The notes: generated by a model from the sequence alone, not told the origin. Shown: positions 1-9,165, counted from the first letter of the stretch. The stretch: DNA of 64,000 bases from Levilactobacillus namurensis DSM 19117 (GCF_001434785.1 NZ_AZDT01000025.1:1-64000), one strand, 5' to 3'. Program-made: numbers and translations.

Positions 1-49
1 CTCATCATAAAACATTGATTTAACAACATTCTTATTGACAAGACGTAGA

Positions 50-80
50 AAAAACGTCCCACCAATTGGTAGGACGTTTC
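50..80 (-). terminator. Terminator of lrgAB
   Basis: Inverted repeat AAACGTCCCACC / GGTAGGACGTTT with an AATT loop. On the minus strand it is followed by a T run, and it lies just after the lrgB stop codon. It fits a rho-independent terminator for the leftward lrgA-lrgB operon. Bases 1-49 show nothing recognisable. Confidence 0.8.
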
Positions 81-108
81 TGAAAGTGAATTTCACAAAA
101 GTTTAGGT

Positions 109-918
109 TTAGTAGAGACCCATCATCTGTGCGAATGGTGGAACCACGATGTCCACAACAATCGACACAACAACCACGGCGATGGAAGCCATGGAACCTT
201 GGATGGACCCTAATTGGATAGCCTTGGCAGTACCAACGGCGTGTCCAGAAGTCCCTAACCCAAGTCCGGCACCAATCGGGTCGGAGTTCAGACGGAAGAT
301 CTTAACTAAGAAGTCACCCAAGGCGTAGATCAAGACGGCGTTGATGATGCAGGCCATGGCCGTAATAGCGGAATTCCCACCAACGGAAGTGGCAACTGGC
401 ATCGCAATCGCAGTGGTTGCGGCTTGTGGTAACATGGACGCAATCCCAGAGTTGTCCAGGCCGAACAGCTTGGCAACAAAGTAGATGACGAACAGGGAAA
501 TAACCAACCCAATGATCAGGGAAAGGATAATTTCCAACCAGAAACGCTTAACGATATCGTTCCGACGGTACAGCGGAATCGCGAACGCAATCGTTGCAGG
601 GTTCAGGAACCAGAAGATAATGTTCCCACCTGGTAAGTAAGCGGACTTGTAGAACGTTGCAGTGTCCGTTCCGAAGGCCTTAGCCATCAAGAACAGAATG
701 AAGATCCCTAAGACCATCCCAACGAACAGTGGTTGGAATAAGAAGAACCCTTTACTAATCTTGAAGAGCCATTGACCAATTAAGTAAACCATTAATGAAA
801 GAAAAATACCAAAGATAGCATTACCGGCAGAAGCACCAGCGGCGTTAGTCCCGAGGGCGTCGCCGAGCCATTTTCCCCAAACTGCCATATGTGGGGTAGC
901 AGCTAAACTAATCATCAT
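109..918 (-). CDS. lrgB: LrgB-family membrane protein
   Basis: LrgB/CidB-type integral membrane protein, partner of LrgA. The family is linked to control of murein hydrolase activity and, in several Firmicutes, to pyruvate transport and overflow metabolism. The 269-residue product is almost wholly hydrophobic with about seven membrane spans. It contains the family's glycine/alanine-rich stretches, including MLPQAATTAIAMPVA near the middle and GLGLGTSGHAVGTAKA near residue 225. It is a little longer than the usual 230-240 residues because of the N-terminal segment. Two adjacent ATGs (918 and 915) follow an AAAAGGATG ribosome site. It lies 42 bp downstream of lrgA in one operon and ends at a terminator. 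The identity is firm; the transported substrate is inferred only from the family. Confidence 0.9.
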   Translation of the reverse strand: MMISLAATPHMAVWGKWLGDALGTNAAGASAGNAIFGIFLSLMVYLIGQWLFKISKGFFLFQPLFVGMVLGIFILFLMAKAFGTDTATFYKSAYLPGGNIIFWFLNPATIAFAIPLYRRNDIVKRFWLEIILSLIIGLVISLFVIYFVAKLFGLDNSGIASMLPQAATTAIAMPVATSVGGNSAITAMACIINAVLIYALGDFLVKIFRLNSDPIGAGLGLGTSGHAVGTAKAIQLGSIQGSMASIAVVVVSIVVDIVVPPFAQMMGLY

Positions 919-960
919 TTATTCATCCTTTTCTGTGTGATGTCGTAAACGGTCGAACGT

Positions 961-1404
961 TTATTCTTCGACTTCAGTGTTACGATGGAAGACGTGCCGG
1001 CTTAACCACATGAAGCCAGCGGTCGTGTAGGCGATGCAGATTAACATCACAATCGTCGCAATGATCGTAACCAACACAATCTGAACCCCTTGAGTTCTCA
1101 TGATATCCAAGTTTGCGGCCATTTGGATCCCAGATGGGACGAACAAGAAGGCAATCAAACTAATCATGAAATCCCCAAACTTGGCAACGTTCCGTAGCTT
1201 AACGATCTTAGTGCAAAGTAAGACGTACAGAATGACCAGACCCATAACGGGCGTTGGAACAGGGAAGGATGCAGGGAACAATGGGGACAACAGGCTAGAT
1301 ACGAATAAAATAGCCGCGAAAATACCCATTTGAATTAAGATAGGTGAATCTTGTTCTTCCTTAGCTGTTTCGGTCGTCTTTGAAGCTTTATCATTAGCAG
1401 CCAA
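961..1404 (-). CDS. lrgA: LrgA/CidA-family holin-like protein
   Basis: Small (147 aa) membrane protein of the CidA/LrgA family, thought to act with LrgB in the cytoplasmic membrane as an antiholin-like or metabolite-transport pair. A charged N-terminus of about 22 residues (TTETAKEEQD) precedes four hydrophobic segments. The family signature PVPTPVMGLVILYVLL spans roughly residues 47-62, followed by FLFVPSGIQM. The first ATG (1404) has an AAAGGAGA ribosome site. It is the first gene of the lrgAB operon, with a clear sigma-A promoter at 1530-1558 and a possible CcpA site further upstream, consistent with the carbon-source control known for lrgAB in streptococci. No lytSR genes are in the window. 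Confidence 0.9.
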   Translation of the reverse strand: MAANDKASKTTETAKEEQDSPILIQMGIFAAILFVSSLLSPLFPASFPVPTPVMGLVILYVLLCTKIVKLRNVAKFGDFMISLIAFLFVPSGIQMAANLDIMRTQGVQIVLVTIIATIVMLICIAYTTAGFMWLSRHVFHRNTEVEE

Positions 1405-1529
1405 TAGAAAAATCTCCTTTCAAAATACAAACCAGAAGTAACGGACAGCTAGAAAGATTTCACAAGGAAAAAAGATAAATAGCTCAGATACGAAATGAAA
1501 TGTGAAACCTTTCTCAATGACACAAACTT

Positions 1530-1558
1530 ATTATATGGCTTTTTGCTAATTTGCACAA
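1530..1558 (-). promoter_or_regulatory. Promoter of lrgAB
   Basis: On the minus strand TTGTGC (1553-1558) and a perfect TATAAT (1530-1535) are separated by exactly 17 bp, upstream of lrgA. Transcription would start about 120 bp before the lrgA ATG. Confidence 0.8.
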
Positions 1559-1572
1559 GACAAATCTGCCTA

Positions 1573-1694
1573 TTTTCGCGGGATTGCTTGCGCATTTGTG
1601 CACGGAAATCGCGAAAAATGCGGTAGGGAAGCGGTTACACAAAGTTTTGTAAAAACTTATTTATTCACAAGGGAATGGCCGGTTCTCTTGTGAA
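1573..1694. promoter_or_regulatory. Dyads and cre-like site between lrgA and tagO
   Basis: The divergent gap holds three symmetric elements. TTTTCGCG ... CGCGAAAA brackets about 1573-1618. The 14-mer GGGAAGCGGTTACA (1626-1639) matches 12 of 14 positions of the CcpA cre consensus. TTCACAAGGGAA / TTCTCTTGTGAA (1664-1675 and 1683-1694) is a dyad with one mismatch. A CcpA role for lrgAB is known elsewhere; the binding protein for the other two dyads is unknown. Confidence 0.5.
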
Positions 1695-1749
1695 GATTTG
1701 CAGTAAAGGTTACAAACTGTTCGAATGCGGTCCGAAAGAGAAAACGTGG

Positions 1750-1778
1750 TTGTGTTTAATTTCGGAGCTTTGTATAAT
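1750..1778 (+). promoter_or_regulatory. Promoter of tagO
   Basis: TTGTGT (1750-1755), 17-bp spacer, perfect TATAAT (1773-1778), about 39 bp before the tagO start codon. Confidence 0.8.
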
Positions 1779-1816
1779 TAGCAGGAGACTCATTTAGAAT
1801 AGAAAGAGGAGTCCAT

Positions 1817-2911
1817 ATGAAATTTGAGATTATCGTTAGCCTATTTGCTACCATGATTATCTCTGCGGTCCTCACACCGTTTGTGCGCCGATTTGCGTTC
1901 AAAATCGGGGCCGTAGATAAACCCAACCAGCGACGGGTGAATAAGATCCCCATGCCGACGTTGGGCGGGTTAGCGATTTTTATCGCGTTTACCTTCTCCA
2001 CCATGTTCCTGTTGCGCAATCAAATGCCTACGCAACAACTCTGGGGCCTGTTCGGCGGTGAATGTATCATCGTTGCCGAAGGGATGATTGATGATGTTTA
2101 TGAATTAAAACCGCACCAAAAGGTGATTGGGCAGCTCTTGGCGGCCGTTGAAGTCTACTTTGTGGCCGAGGTACGGATGCGTTACCTGACCTTACCGTTC
2201 ATCGGGACCTGGCACCTGGGGCTCTTGGCATTACCGATTACCCTGTTATGGATTGTCGCCATTATCAACGCCATTAACCTGATCGATGGGTTGGATGGCC
2301 TGGCGACCGGGGTTTCGATTATTGCGTTGACCACCACCGGGATTACCGGCTTGTTCTTCTTGAACCTGGCGAACACTTGGGTTGCGATTATGATTTTTGC
2401 GTTGGTGGCCGCCATGGTTGGCTTCCTTCCTTATAACTTCTTCCCAGCTCGAATCTATCTAGGCGATACGGGGGCCCAGTTTATCGGGTTCATGATTGCC
2501 TGCTTCTCCCTGTACGGGTTGAAGAACGTGACGTTTATTTCGGTGATCATCCCCGTGATCATTTTAGGGGTGCCAATCACCGATACCGTTTACGCCATGA
2601 TTCGGCGTATTCTGAACCGGCAGCCCATCTCCCACGCGGATAAGCACCATTTGCATCACCGGTTGATGCAGCTGGGTTTGACCCACCGGCAGACGGTCCT
2701 AGTGATCTACGGGATTGCGTTGATCTTCTCGTTCATCGCCTTGCTGTACCCCTTATCCACGATTTGGGGCTCGGTCCTGTTGACCATCGCCATCTTGATT
2801 GGTTTGGAACTCTTCGTGGAAGCGATTGGGTTGGTCGGGTCGAACCGTCAGCCGCTATTGCACTGGATTAAGCGGATTGTGAAGCAGTTTACTTCGAAAA
2901 CATCGGATTAA
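1817..2911 (+). CDS. tagO: Undecaprenyl-phosphate GlcNAc-1-phosphate transferase
   Basis: TagO/WecA-type membrane glycosyltransferase (PNPT family). It transfers GlcNAc-1-phosphate from UDP-GlcNAc to undecaprenyl phosphate, the first step of wall teichoic acid or other wall-polysaccharide synthesis. The 364-residue protein has about ten membrane spans. Cytoplasmic motifs seen include VDKPNQRRVN (~33-42), IDDVYEL (~92), the catalytic NLIDGLDGLATG (~153-164), YLGDTGAQFIGF (~216) and the WecA-type histidine loop HADKHHLHHRL (~275). The acidic pairs needed for Mg2+ binding are intact. ATG 1817 follows GAAAGAGGAG. It is monocistronic, with its own promoter and a terminator shared with the convergent yvyE. 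Confidence 0.94.
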   Translation: MKFEIIVSLFATMIISAVLTPFVRRFAFKIGAVDKPNQRRVNKIPMPTLGGLAIFIAFTFSTMFLLRNQMPTQQLWGLFGGECIIVAEGMIDDVYELKPHQKVIGQLLAAVEVYFVAEVRMRYLTLPFIGTWHLGLLALPITLLWIVAIINAINLIDGLDGLATGVSIIALTTTGITGLFFLNLANTWVAIMIFALVAAMVGFLPYNFFPARIYLGDTGAQFIGFMIACFSLYGLKNVTFISVIIPVIILGVPITDTVYAMIRRILNRQPISHADKHHLHHRLMQLGLTHRQTVLVIYGIALIFSFIALLYPLSTIWGSVLLTIAILIGLELFVEAIGLVGSNRQPLLHWIKRIVKQFTSKTSD

Positions 2912-2943
2912 AAAAGCCTACCATTTTAGTGGTAGGTTTTTTC
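2911..2943. terminator. Bidirectional terminator tagO/yvyE
   Basis: Hairpin CCTACCA ... TGGTAGG flanked by A5 on the left and T6 on the right, between two convergent genes. It can serve both strands. Confidence 0.85.
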
Positions 2944-2949
2944 TTATGG

Positions 2950-3618
2950 CTAAGATTCAGCCGATTCATGGCTGGTGGCGTGGACGTCGACGGGGACTTC
3001 ATGGTAGTCGATGGCGCCTAGCGTCATGGTCAGCCGGTTGCTGAGTAGGTCAGTCAACGCTTGCTGGGTCTGGTCTACCACGGGCAGGTCGACGGCGATG
3101 GTGACCGTGACGGCCGTGGTGTAGTCGGTCTCTAAGACGCTGATCTGGTTTTCCGTCAGGTAGTGGTTCAACAAGTCATAGTTGGGGTAGTCGACCGTGA
3201 TCTGGATGGCGCGCTGCCGGACCCGCTTGACCACGCCCACGGCCTCGATACCGGTCGAAGTGGCATTGCTGTAAGCCCGGATCAAGCCGCCAGCGCCAAG
3301 CTTGATGCCCCCGAAGTACCGGGTGACCACGGCGATACTATTATGCAGGTGGTTTCGCTGGAGGACGGTCAGAATGGGCACACCAGCGGTCCCGGACGGC
3401 TCACCGTTATCACTTTCCCGCTGAATCTCGTCGTGGTCGCCCAGTAGGTAGGCCCAGCAGTGGTGGGTGGCCTTGGGCTCACGTTTGATGATCTCGGCGA
3501 TGAAGGCTTTGGCTTGCTTTTCCGTGGCCACCCGCCCCAGGTCGGCGATGAAGCGGGATTTTTTAATTTCCAGTTCGTGATGACCGGCTGCTTGAATCGT
3601 TAAATAATCGGTTTCCAT
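2950..3618 (-). CDS. yvyE: YigZ/YvyE IMPACT-family protein
   Basis: Member of the UPF0029/IMPACT family (YigZ, YvyE), small cytosolic proteins of uncertain function. The N-terminal domain has a ribosomal-protein-S5-like fold and the C-terminal domain resembles EF-G domain V. Family signatures include the KSRFIADLGRV stretch near residue 20, the HHCWAYLLG region, and the GEPSGTAGVPIL / VTRYFGGIKLGAGGLIRAYS block at about residues 70-115. ATG 3618 is preferred because an AAAAGGTG ribosome site precedes it and homologues begin there. The open frame runs 77 codons further upstream but those residues look unrelated. It is divergent from comFA, as in Bacillus (yvyE next to comFA). Confidence 0.9.
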   Translation of the reverse strand: METDYLTIQAAGHHELEIKKSRFIADLGRVATEKQAKAFIAEIIKREPKATHHCWAYLLGDHDEIQRESDNGEPSGTAGVPILTVLQRNHLHNSIAVVTRYFGGIKLGAGGLIRAYSNATSTGIEAVGVVKRVRQRAIQITVDYPNYDLLNHYLTENQISVLETDYTTAVTVTIAVDLPVVDQTQQALTDLLSNRLTMTLGAIDYHEVPVDVHATSHESAES

Positions 3619-3696
3619 CAAAACACCTTTTTTCGAATTTTTGGAACGTGTTCCCGGAACTAACTGGTAAGCCACGACTAAAAAGGAGGTCCGACC

Positions 3697-5007
3697 ATGG
3701 GTGACGCGACGTTGTGGTTCGGCCGGCGACTCCCCGTACCGGGGCCCGCGACACAACCGGGAAAGCCGGCGTTGGTGGCGCACCATCAGCAGTGGCGCTG
3801 CCAACGGTGCCAGCAGGTGGTCCCCCCGGGCGATGAGTTGCCCGAACACGTTCCTTACTGCCGCCAGTGTCTCAATCTAGGACGACTAACGGCTCACACT
3901 AAATTATACACTATTACGGAGCCCAATCGCTTCTCACGGGTTGTAGATGGGGGACTGACTTGGCAAGGTCACCTCAGCGACCACCAACAGCGGGCCGCGC
4001 AAGAACTCCTGCAGCGGGTCCGTCACCAAGAATCCCAGTTGTTATGGGCCGTAACGGGAGCCGGCAAGACGGAGATTGTGTACCCCGCGCTGGCCTGGGC
4101 GCTGGCTCAGGGGTGGCGGGTCGCGTGGGCCTCACCGCGGGTAGACGTGTGCCTGGAACTCGCGCCCCGGCTCGCACGCGATTTTGCGGCCATCCCCCAG
4201 GCCGTCCTCTACGGGGGTCAGCCCGTTCCGTACGCGTACCGTCAGTTGACCATCTGCACCACACATCAGCTATTACGTTTTGAACACGCCTTTGATCTGG
4301 TGATCGTCGATGAAGTCGACGCCTTCCCATTAGCCATGAATCCACTCTTACTGGGGGCAATCGACCGAGCGCAAAAGCCGCAAGGGTGTCGCTTGCTGTT
4401 GACGGCCACGCCGGACCGACAGCTTCAACGTCTAGTGGCCCACCACCAGCTCGCAGTGACCTATCTGCCACTGCGGTACCACGGTTACCTGTTGCCACCT
4501 TTGACGGTTCAATTGGCTTGGCGGTGGCGGGAGCAGCTGACCCGGGGGAAATTGCCGGCGGCGTTGATGCGGCGGGTTCGCCGCTATCACCACCAACAAC
4601 AGTGCTTTTTGCTCTTCGTGCCCCACGTGGCAGACTTAGCGCCGGTGGTCCAGGTGTTACGACGATTAGGTCTGACTGACGGGACCACTGTCCACGCCCA
4701 GGATCCGGACCGCCAAGCCAAGGTACAGCGGATGCGCGATGGCGACTTGACGTATTTGGTGACCACCACGATTCTGGAGCGGGGCGTGACGTTTCCTAAC
4801 GTGATGGTCCTGATCTTGGGTGGGGATGACCCGGTCTTCTCCACCGCGGCGCTGGTCCAGATTGCCGGACGGGTGGGGCGCCACCGGGACCATCCCCGGG
4901 GAGACGTGGTGAGTTACTGTCAGAGCCAGACTCTGACGGTACGGCGGGCGCAGCGGATGATTGTCCAGCTGAATCGGCGGGGCCGGCAGTTAGGTGGCCG
5001 CCCATGA
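3697..5007 (+). CDS. comFA: Competence helicase ComFA
   Basis: ATP-dependent superfamily-2 helicase/translocase needed for DNA uptake in naturally competent Firmicutes. A four-cysteine zinc motif (C35, C38, C55, C58) precedes the helicase core. The core shows a Walker A motif GAGKT (121-125), a DEVD Walker B (205-208), the TATPDRQ motif III region, and the C-terminal motif VI QIAGRVGR. The length of 436 aa is normal. ATG 3697 lies behind an AAAGGAGG ribosome site. The stop overlaps the comFC start by 4 bp (ATGA), so the two are translationally coupled. No frameshift or missing motif is seen, so the gene looks intact even though many lactobacilli are not known to be transformable. Confidence 0.93.
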   Translation: MGDATLWFGRRLPVPGPATQPGKPALVAHHQQWRCQRCQQVVPPGDELPEHVPYCRQCLNLGRLTAHTKLYTITEPNRFSRVVDGGLTWQGHLSDHQQRAAQELLQRVRHQESQLLWAVTGAGKTEIVYPALAWALAQGWRVAWASPRVDVCLELAPRLARDFAAIPQAVLYGGQPVPYAYRQLTICTTHQLLRFEHAFDLVIVDEVDAFPLAMNPLLLGAIDRAQKPQGCRLLLTATPDRQLQRLVAHHQLAVTYLPLRYHGYLLPPLTVQLAWRWREQLTRGKLPAALMRRVRRYHHQQQCFLLFVPHVADLAPVVQVLRRLGLTDGTTVHAQDPDRQAKVQRMRDGDLTYLVTTTILERGVTFPNVMVLILGGDDPVFSTAALVQIAGRVGRHRDHPRGDVVSYCQSQTLTVRRAQRMIVQLNRRGRQLGGRP

Positions 5008-5681
5008 GGCCCGGCTGTGTCTGGTGCGGGCGTCGCTTCCAGCCGCAGATTTCGTTGGCCGACCTGTTGCGGTGGGCGCCGTTGCCGCAACCCCAAGTCT
5101 GTGTGGCCTGTGCCCAGCGCCTGAAGCCCATCACGGGTCCGCGATGTCCCGCCTGTGGTCGTGCTCAGGCCACGGCGACAATCTGTTACGATTGCGAACG
5201 CTGGGGGGATGACTTCGTAAATCACGCGGTTTTTCCTTACAATTCTGACCTCAAGGCCTACATGCAACAGTACAAGTTTCAGGGGGATTACCGCTTACGC
5301 GAAGTGATGCAGCCGATTTTAAGGCGGGCTTTAGCTCGGGAAGTGTACGATGTCTTGGTACCGATTCCCGTGGCCGCTGAGACTTGGCGGACTCGGGGGT
5401 TCAATCAGGTGACCGCTTGGCTCACGGACCAGCCGTATCAGCAGGCGTTGGTGGTGCGGGAGGCAACGAAATCCCGGCCCCAATCCAGTAAGACGCGCCA
5501 GGAACGGTTACGGGCCCAGCAACCCTTTCAATTGGCCCCTAATGCGGCAATGGTCCTGCAGAATCAGCGGGTCTTACTCCTAGATGACGTCTACACTACC
5601 GGCCGCACGATTCGGCACGCAGCCCAACAAATTTATTTAGGCGGCGCGGAAACGGTTACCAGCTTGACTTTGGCCCGTTGA
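5004..5681 (+). CDS. comFC: Competence protein ComFC (phosphoribosyltransferase-like)
   Basis: ComFC/GntX-family protein of DNA uptake that works with ComFA. Four CxxC pairs at the N-terminus (C5/C8, C33/C36, C48/C51, C61/C64) form a zinc region. A phosphoribosyltransferase-type domain follows, with the PRPP-loop signature VLLLDDVYTTGRT near residues 191-203. The family is not known to make nucleotides, and this domain probably serves binding. The length of 225 aa is typical. ATG 5004 overlaps the comFA stop. It is followed by about 135 bp carrying the hpf promoter. Confidence 0.92.
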   Translation: MRPGCVWCGRRFQPQISLADLLRWAPLPQPQVCVACAQRLKPITGPRCPACGRAQATATICYDCERWGDDFVNHAVFPYNSDLKAYMQQYKFQGDYRLREVMQPILRRALAREVYDVLVPIPVAAETWRTRGFNQVTAWLTDQPYQQALVVREATKSRPQSSKTRQERLRAQQPFQLAPNAAMVLQNQRVLLLDDVYTTGRTIRHAAQQIYLGGAETVTSLTLAR

Positions 5682-5707
5682 TGGGCCGAAAAGGTTAGGT
5701 AGAATAA

Positions 5708-5736
5708 TTGTCTATCGAAGCGCTTTCTATTATAAT
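5708..5736 (+). promoter_or_regulatory. Promoter of hpf with cre-like palindrome
   Basis: TTGTCT (5708-5713), 17-bp spacer and TATAAT (5731-5736). The spacer contains the palindrome GAAGCGCTTTC (5717-5727), which resembles a CcpA cre site and would overlap RNA polymerase. The promoter is clear; the CcpA assignment is inferred. Confidence 0.65.
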
Positions 5737-5818
5737 AATAGTAAGCAAAGCACCGAAGAGTGGTCCTTCTAGTGCTAAGCAAGCCAAGCAATCTCTTGGC
5801 TGAAGGGAGAGAAGTTTT

Positions 5819-6379
5819 ATGCTCACATTTAATATTCGTGGTGAAAACATCGAAGTTACTGACGCAATCCGGGATTACGTTCAGAAGCGCATCAGCAAGT
5901 TAGAGAAATATTTCGAAAACAACGTTGAGGCAATTGCGCATGTCAACCTGAAGGTCTACCAAAACAAGACGGCTAAGGTTGAAGTAACCATCCCGCTCCC
6001 ATACTTGACTTTACGGGCTGAAGAAACCTCGCCAGACCTGTACGCCAGTGTTGATCTGGTTACGGACAAGCTGGAACGGCAGATTCGGAAGTTCAAGACT
6101 AAGGTCAACCGGAAGTCACGTGAGAAGGGCTACAAGAACCTTGACTTTGTGCCAGCTGACACGGACGACAAGGCCAGTGACGACAGTAACGATCTCCAAG
6201 TTGTTCGGACAAAGCGGGTTTCGCTGAAGCCAATGGACAATGAAGAAGCCATCTTGCAGATGGACATGTTAGGGCATGACTTCTTTATCTACCAAGATGC
6301 TGAGACCGATGGCGTCAGCATCGTCTACCGTCGGAACGACGGTCGTTACGGCTTGATCGAAGCCGGCGACGAAGCTTAA
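5819..6379 (+). CDS. hpf: Long ribosome hibernation promoting factor
   Basis: Long-form HPF (RaiA/YvyD type), which binds the 30S decoding region in stationary phase and dimerises ribosomes into inactive 100S particles. The N-terminal beta-alpha-beta domain (residues 1-100) starts MLTFNIRGENIEVTDAI. A charged linker with DTDDKASDDSND follows, and a C-terminal dimerisation domain (about 125-186) contains VRTKRVSLKPMDNEEAI and RRNDGRYGLIEA. The 186 aa length identifies the long form of Firmicutes. ATG 5819 follows GAAGGGAGAG. It has its own promoter with a possible cre site and a strong terminator, in the conserved comFC-hpf-secA order. Confidence 0.95.
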   Translation: MLTFNIRGENIEVTDAIRDYVQKRISKLEKYFENNVEAIAHVNLKVYQNKTAKVEVTIPLPYLTLRAEETSPDLYASVDLVTDKLERQIRKFKTKVNRKSREKGYKNLDFVPADTDDKASDDSNDLQVVRTKRVSLKPMDNEEAILQMDMLGHDFFIYQDAETDGVSIVYRRNDGRYGLIEAGDEA

Positions 6380-6399
6380 TCAGTTTTGAGAATAATCAA

Positions 6400-6432
6400 A
6401 GCGTCCGGGACAGGGTTCCCGGGCGTTTTTTG
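6400..6432 (+). terminator. Terminator of hpf
   Basis: GCGTCCGGGA / TCCCGGGCG hairpin with a CAGGGT loop followed by a T6 run. Confidence 0.85.
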
Positions 6433-6628
6433 TCGAGGGAAAACGTCCGCATAACGGGGATGCCGATTTTCGGAACAAATCGCAAAAGAAAACGGTTTAT
6501 ATTTCGTTAACCGGGTCCGAGAGTTCCATCTTAGCTGGGATAGTGTTAAAATGTAGGTTGATTTATCGCAAAAGTATCGGTAACTTTTAAATAGAACGAT
6601 TAAACAATGTACTGAAGGGAATTCTCAC

Positions 6629-8992
6629 ATGGCAAATATTTTGAAACGATGGGTCGAAAGTGATCGCCGGACTTTACGACGCCTAAGTAAGTTAGCGGAT
6701 AAGGTTGGTGCCTACGCTGATGAATATGCACAGCTTTCAGATGATGATTTGAAGGCCAAAACACCAGAATTTAAGCAGCGCTATCAAAACGGCGAAACCT
6801 TGGACGACCTGTTACCTGAGGCCTTTGCTGCATGTCGGGAAGGTGCTCGCCGGGTACTTGGCTTGTACCCATTCCATGTTCAAATCATGGGGGGAATCGT
6901 CCTGCACGAAGGTAACATTGCTGAAATGAAGACCGGTGAAGGGAAAACCTTGACCGCGACCATGCCCGTATACTTAAATGCGATTGCGGGTAAAGGGGTC
7001 CACGTGGTGACGGTTAACGAATACCTGTCTGCACGGGATGCCACGGAAATGGGTGAGTTGTACAACTGGATGGGCTTAACGGTGGGGTTGAACTCTGCTG
7101 AAAAGACGCCAGATGAAAAGCGTGAAGCTTACAACGCCGACATCACTTACTCCACCAACGGGGAAATCGGGTTCGATTACCTGCGGGACAACATGGTGGT
7201 CTACAAAGAAGATATGGTTCAACGGCCATTGAACTTCGCCATTGTCGACGAAGTGGACTCCATCTTGATTGATGAAGCCCGGACGCCATTGATCATTTCC
7301 GGCCAATCTGAAGGAACCAGCCAACTGTACAAGCGGGTGGACCGGTTCGCCAAGACCTTACACGAAAAAGAAGACTTTAAGATCGACTTGGAATCCAAGA
7401 CGGTGGCGTTGACTGACACCGGGATCGAAAAGGCTGAAAAATACTTCAACTTAAAGAACTTATACGACACAGATAATACGGCCTTGACCCACCACATGGA
7501 CCAAGCCTTACGGGCCAACTTTATTATGTTGCGGGATAAGGACTACGTGGTTCAAGACGGCGAAGTCTTGATCGTTGATTCCTTTACCGGACGGGTCATG
7601 GAAGGTCGGCGTTACTCCGATGGGCTGCACCAAGCCATCGAAGCTAAGGAAGGCGTCGAGATTCAAGAAGAGACCAAGACCATGGCCAACATCACGTACC
7701 AAAACCTGTTCCGGATGTACACGAAGTTAGCCGGGATGACCGGGACGGCCAAGACTGAATCCGAAGAATTCCGAGAAATCTACAACATGGAAGTCATCAC
7801 GGTTCCGACCAACAAGCCAGTCGTCCGGGTGGACCATCCGGATGTTCTGTACCCAACGTTGGAAGCTAAGTTCGACGCGGTTGTCCGGGAAATCAAAGAA
7901 CTCCACGCTAAGGGCCAACCGATGTTAATCGGGACGGTGGCCGTGGAAACCTCTGAATACCTGTCTCAACGGTTGGACGATGAAAACATCCCGCACGTGG
8001 TCTTGAACGCCAAGAACCACGCCAAGGAAGCCGACATTATTCAAAACGCGGGTCAACGGGGTGCCGTGACGATTGCCACCAACATGGCCGGCCGGGGGAC
8101 TGATATCAAGTTAGGACCCGGTGTGGTTGAACTGGGTGGCCTGGCCGTCATTGGGACGGAACGGCACGAGTCTCGCCGGATCGATAACCAACTTCGGGGA
8201 CGTTCTGGTCGGCAAGGTGACCCTGGTATGACGCAGTTCTACCTGTCACTAGAAGATGACCTGATGCGGCGGTTCGGTTCCGACCGGGTCAAGGACTTCT
8301 TGAAGCGGATGAACGTGGATGGTGAAGATGCCGTGATTCGGAGTCGGATGATCACCAAGCAAGTTGAATCTGCTCAGAAGCGGGTCGAAGGGAACAACTA
8401 CGATTCCCGAAAGAACGTTTTGCAATACGATGACGTGATGCGGCAACAACGGAACGTGATCTACGGCGAACGGAACCAGATCATTCAACAGGACAAGTCC
8501 CTGAAGTGGGTCTTGATGCCAATGATCAAGCGGACTGTGACCCGAGTGGTCAACCTGCACACGCAAGGCGACCAAGCTGATTGGGACTTAGATACCCTGT
8601 TAGACTTCGGAATTTCCGCGATGGTCTCACCAGATAAGATTAGTTTAGCGGACTTGAAGGACAAGACGGCTGACGAAATTATCGCCTTCTTCATGAATCT
8701 GGCGAATGAAGTTTACGATGAAAAGTCCAAGCAACTTTACGATCCAGCGCAGATGCTGGAATTCGAAAAGGTTGTGCTGTTGCGGGTCGTGGACTCACAC
8801 TGGACGGACCACATCGATGCCATGGACCAGTTGCGGCAATCCATTGGGTTGCGGGGCTACGGTCAATTGAACCCACTGGTTGAATACCAACAAGATGGGT
8901 TCCGGATGTTCGAAGAAATGATCTCCGACATCGATTACGATGCAACGCGGTTGTTCATGAAGTCCGAAATTCGGCAGAACATTACGCGGTAA
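6629..8992 (+). CDS. secA: Preprotein translocase ATPase SecA
   Basis: Motor ATPase of the Sec pathway, which pushes unfolded preproteins through SecYEG. The 787 aa protein shows Walker A GEGKT (104-108), [15 protein letters not shown] (~207), the preprotein cross-linking and helical scaffold regions, and nucleotide-binding domain 2 with [11 protein letters not shown] and [10 protein letters not shown]. The C-terminus ends in EIRQNITR and lacks the zinc-binding CxCxSG...CH tail found on many SecAs, as is common in lactobacilli. ATG 6629 follows TGAAGGGAATT. It sits between hpf and prfB, the classical Firmicutes order, and is followed by a terminator. Confidence 0.97.
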   Translation: MANILKRWVESDRRTLRRLSKLADKVGAYADEYAQLSDDDLKAKTPEFKQRYQNGETLDDLLPEAFAACREGARRVLGLYPFHVQIMGGIVLHEGNIAEMKTGEGKTLTATMPVYLNAIAGKGVHVVTVNEYLSARDATEMGELYNWMGLTVGLNSAEKTPDEKREAYNADITYSTNGEIGFDYLRDNMVVYKEDMVQRPLNFAIVDEVDSILIDEARTPLIISGQSEGTSQLYKRVDRFAKTLHEKEDFKIDLESKTVALTDTGIEKAEKYFNLKNLYDTDNTALTHHMDQALRANFIMLRDKDYVVQDGEVLIVDSFTGRVMEGRRYSDGLHQAIEAKEGVEIQEETKTMANITYQNLFRMYTKLAGMTGTAKTESEEFREIYNMEVITVPTNKPVVRVDHPDVLYPTLEAKFDAVVREIKELHAKGQPMLIGTVAVETSEYLSQRLDDENIPHVVLNAKNHAKEADIIQNAGQRGAVTIATNMAGRGTDIKLGPGVVELGGLAVIGTERHESRRIDNQLRGRSGRQGDPGMTQFYLSLEDDLMRRFGSDRVKDFLKRMNVDGEDAVIRSRMITKQVESAQKRVEGNNYDSRKNVLQYDDVMRQQRNVIYGERNQIIQQDKSLKWVLMPMIKRTVTRVVNLHTQGDQADWDLDTLLDFGISAMVSPDKISLADLKDKTADEIIAFFMNLANEVYDEKSKQLYDPAQMLEFEKVVLLRVVDSHWTDHIDAMDQLRQSIGLRGYGQLNPLVEYQQDGFRMFEEMISDIDYDATRLFMKSEIRQNITR

Positions 8993-9006
8993 TCAAGTGA
9001 ACGTTT

Positions 9007-9040
9007 AAACGGAGCGGGAAGAGATTCCGGCTCCGTTTTA
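9007..9040 (+). terminator. Terminator of secA
   Basis: AAACGGAGC / GCTCCGTTTT stem with inner GGAA/TTCC pairing, 15 bp after the secA stop codon. Confidence 0.8.
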
Positions 9041-9131
9041 GTATCTGACCAGCAACTGGTCGTGGTACACTTAAGACAGTAACGGGTTAACGACGCGTTG
9101 TTTCCAGTCAGATTCGGTCTGGTGGGATATT

Positions 9132-9165
9132 CGCCTTACCGGGCGCGCGGTTCGTTCAGGCTGAA
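9132..9165 (-). repeat. Fragment of dispersed hairpin element (orphan end)
   Basis: On the minus strand this reads AGCCTGAACGAACCGCG followed by CGCCCGGTAAGGCG, the last 14 bases being the exact outer motif found at the right end of the main copy at 9419-9429. The preceding bases resemble a right arm, but no matching left arm is nearby. It appears to be a remnant of another copy in the opposite orientation. Confidence 0.5.

Noticed and set aside
3619-3849. Upstream extension of the yvyE frame by 77 codons
   Set aside because: It overlaps the divergent comFA gene, has no ribosome site, and gives residues unlike the family N-terminus. ATG 3618 has a good ribosome site.
3974-4498. Long open frame (174 codons) opposite comFA
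   Set aside because: Arg/Pro-rich product with no family features, antisense to a well-supported helicase gene; a shadow of GC-rich codons.
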